Assembly (NCBI RefSeq): GCF_010509575.1
Contig: NZ_CP048437.1
Coordinates: 992,001-1,056,000, forward strand
Direction of reading: 5' to 3'
From: Faecalibacterium duncaniae
Lineage (GTDB): Bacteria; Bacillota; Clostridia; Oscillospirales; Ruminococcaceae
Length of the DNA: 64,000 nucleotides
Shown: piece by piece, positions 62,477-64,000 of the stretch
Position numbering within the stretch: the first letter of the stretch is position 1
Layout of the letters: the number at the start of each line of letters is the position of its first letter
The notes under the pieces: model-generated
What the model saw: only the letters and a program-made list of their open reading frames with translations
Databases searched by the model: none
Told to the model about the DNA's origin: nothing
Program-made: the position numbers and the translations under genes

Positions 62477-62507
62477 GGCCTGCCCCAGCGGGGCGGGCCT
62501 GTTTTTT
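62477..62507 (+). terminator. Terminator after yabR
   Basis: GGCCTGCCCC (62477-62486) pairs with GGGGCGGGCC (62490-62499), one mispair, then six T residues (62502-62507). Confidence 0.85.
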
Positions 62508-62546
62508 GGTGGTGCGGCAACGCCCACGGACAAGAAAGGAACCAGA

Positions 62547-63746
62547 ATGCCTGCAAAATTTGAACTGATCGCACCCTGCTTCTTTGGCTGCGAGGCAACT
62601 GCGAAATTTGAGCTGACCCGCATCGGGGCCGAGAACATCCGGGTAGGGGATGGCCGCCTGACCTTTGCGGGCGGGCCGGAGATGATCGCTGCCGCCAACC
62701 TGAACCTGCGCACGGTGGAGCGCGTGATGCTGCTCCTCAACACCTACCCCGCTTCCACCTTCGATGAGCTGTTTGACGGCGTGTACAGCATCCCCTGGGA
62801 AGAGCTGCTGCCCGCCGATGCCGCCTTCCCTGTGACCGGCTCTTCCCTGAACAGCCAGCTCACCAGTGTGCCTGCCTGCCAGAGCATCATCAAAAAGGCT
62901 GTGGTCAAGCGCCTGATGAACAAGCATCATACCTCTGTTTTGCCCGAGACCGGCGCGGAGTACAAGATCCGTTTCATGCTGCGCAAGAATGTCTGCGAGA
63001 TCATGCTGGATACCACCGGCGAGGGCCTGCACAAGCGCGGCTACCGCCGCAACGCCATGGAGGCCCCCATCCGTGAGACGCTGGCCGCGACCATTGCCGA
63101 CCTGGGCCGTGTCCGCCGCGACAGTCTGGTGGAAGATCCCTTCTGCGGCAGCGGTACTCTGCTGATCGAAGCCGCCCAGAAGGCCATGAATATTGCCCCC
63201 GGCCTCAAGCGCCGCTTTGCCGCCGAGCGTTACAGCTTTGTACCCGCTTCCCTCTGGGCCGAGCAGCGCCAGAAAGCGCTGGCAGAGTCCAAGCTGGATG
63301 TGGGCTTTGAAGCCTTTGGCTACGATATCGACCCCGCCGCCGTGGCACTGGCCAATGCCAACGCAAAGCTGGCCGGTGTGGAAAAGCGCTGCCATTTTGA
63401 GGTGGCCGATGTCGCTGACTTTGCGGCAAAGCCCGAAGCCATCGTTCTGACCAATCCCCCGTACGGCGAGCGGATGAACACCATCGAGGGTGCCGCCAAG
63501 CTGGCCCGCACCCTGGGCCGGCAGATGGCCGAGCATCCCTGCGCGGGCCTGTACGCCATCACTGCCGATATGGAGTTTGAGAGCCACTACGGCAAGCGCG
63601 CCAACAAGCGCCGCAAGATGTACAACGGTATGATCCCCTGCCAGCTGTATATGTACTATGAGGCCCCCAAGTTTGAGCACAAGGCAAAGCCGATGCCCAA
63701 GCAGGGCTTTGACGGGAAGCGTACCGTTGAGTTCAAGAAAAAGTAA
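62547..63746 (+). CDS. THUMP-domain RNA N2-guanine methyltransferase
   Basis: A 399-residue SAM-dependent RNA methyltransferase of the RlmL/YpsC (UPF0020) type. An N-terminal THUMP domain (residues about 1-160) leads to a Rossmann core with EDPFCGSGTLLIEAAQKAMN and the NPPYGERM motif at TNPPYGERMN. It is likely to modify 23S rRNA; the exact guanine is not known. Confidence 0.92.
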   Translation: MPAKFELIAPCFFGCEATAKFELTRIGAENIRVGDGRLTFAGGPEMIAAANLNLRTVERVMLLLNTYPASTFDELFDGVYSIPWEELLPADAAFPVTGSSLNSQLTSVPACQSIIKKAVVKRLMNKHHTSVLPETGAEYKIRFMLRKNVCEIMLDTTGEGLHKRGYRRNAMEAPIRETLAATIADLGRVRRDSLVEDPFCGSGTLLIEAAQKAMNIAPGLKRRFAAERYSFVPASLWAEQRQKALAESKLDVGFEAFGYDIDPAAVALANANAKLAGVEKRCHFEVADVADFAAKPEAIVLTNPPYGERMNTIEGAAKLARTLGRQMAEHPCAGLYAITADMEFESHYGKRANKRRKMYNGMIPCQLYMYYEAPKFEHKAKPMPKQGFDGKRTVEFKKK

Positions 63747-63764
63747 ACAGGAGAACAAAAAGAC

Positions 63765-64000
63765 ATGGACGGTCGGATGCGGCCTTATCTTCCGGAGCTT
63801 ACCATCCGGGATTATAATATCTACCAATGGTACCTGCGGGGCGTGCAGTATCAGCTGAACACGACCTACGGGCTCTACTCGTGCAGTCTGCTGCAGCACA
63901 ACGGGGTTCTGTTTGCACTGCTGTCAGACAGCCTGGCCGGGCGGGAGGCGACCTGCAAAAAGGTGCGCCTGCCCTGGACGCTCTGCTGGAGGCCGATGAT
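63765..64000 (+). CDS. DUF5685-like protein (3' end outside window)
   Basis: The first 78 codons of a gene cut by the window edge. It starts MDGRMRPYLPELTIRDYNIY and has TTYGLYSCSLLQHNGVLFAL, which looks like the start of the DUF5685 family, though the usual Cys motif is not visible in this part. AGGAG lies upstream. Function unknown. Confidence 0.55.
   Translation, partial: MDGRMRPYLPELTIRDYNIYQWYLRGVQYQLNTTYGLYSCSLLQHNGVLFALLSDSLAGREATCKKVRLPWTLCWRPM

Overview
The window joins two kinds of DNA. Positions 1 to about 26,650 are the right-hand part of an integrated, contractile-tailed temperate phage. Positions about 26,720 to 64,000 are chromosome of a GC-rich, low-redundancy Firmicute. Gene content and order (alaS with a T-box leader, cdaA-cdaR, a fused ispDF, relA-dtd-hemZ, and mazG-hup-rqcP-yabP-yabQ-divIC-yabR), together with short interspersed repeats built on an AACCTCTC / GAGAGGTT end, fit the Oscillospiraceae. 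Faecalibacterium is my best guess; it is an inference from gene content, not from a marker gene.

Prophage layout: a lambda-type head module (portal, ClpP-like protease with a nested scaffold, decoration protein, major capsid protein, 1-3617) is followed by neck genes and a P2/Mu-type contractile tail module (sheath, tube, chaperone with a probable -1 frameshift, tape measure, X, D, V, W, J, I; 5379-16525). Tail-tip genes then lead into a complete diversity-generating retroelement (DGR). Its parts are a target gene with a formylglycine-generating-enzyme/C-type-lectin-like fold (17695-18792), the variable repeat VR (18657-18771), an Avd-like accessory gene (18864-19208), the template repeat TR (19240-19354) and the reverse transcriptase (19636-20781). 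VR and TR differ at 13 positions over 115 bp, and every difference lies at a TR adenine. The lysis cassette follows (20760-23788: small membrane proteins, a lysozyme-amidase endolysin with a second internal start, and an LLH-type holin).

The right end of the prophage holds control and mobility genes. There is a convergent gene with its own promoter and terminator (23854-24492, moron-like), two XRE-type regulators, a 41-residue ORF behind a promoter that carries a palindromic operator, and an IS30-family transposase (25557-26600), the only recombinase visible. The terminase, early genes and left end lie outside the window.

The chromosomal part begins with a promoter (26725-26753) just beyond the prophage end, driving an FMN-dependent alpha-hydroxy-acid dehydrogenase. 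It continues through an AT-rich ParB-like gene, an RluA-type pseudouridine synthase, a lipoprotein, T-box-controlled alaS, a HIT protein, a phosphoribosyltransferase, a ComEC-like protein, a PfkB kinase, a MATE pump with its MarR regulator, an orphan HigA-like regulator, comM, a phosphohexomutase, ispDF, cdaA/cdaR, an FAD-dependent dehydrogenase, an XpaC-like protein, recJ, relA, dtd, an MBL hydrolase, hemZ, a uridine-kinase-like gene, a zinc-ribbon protein, mazG, hup, rqcP, yabP, yabQ, divIC, yabR, a THUMP methyltransferase and the start of a DUF5685-like gene. No rRNA, tRNA or CRISPR array was seen.

The most rewarding parts are the DGR and its flanking structures, the two genes with strong in-frame internal starts (scaffold and amidase), the candidate frameshift in the tail chaperone, the IS30 transposase as the likely phage recombinase, and the independently transcribed cargo gene.
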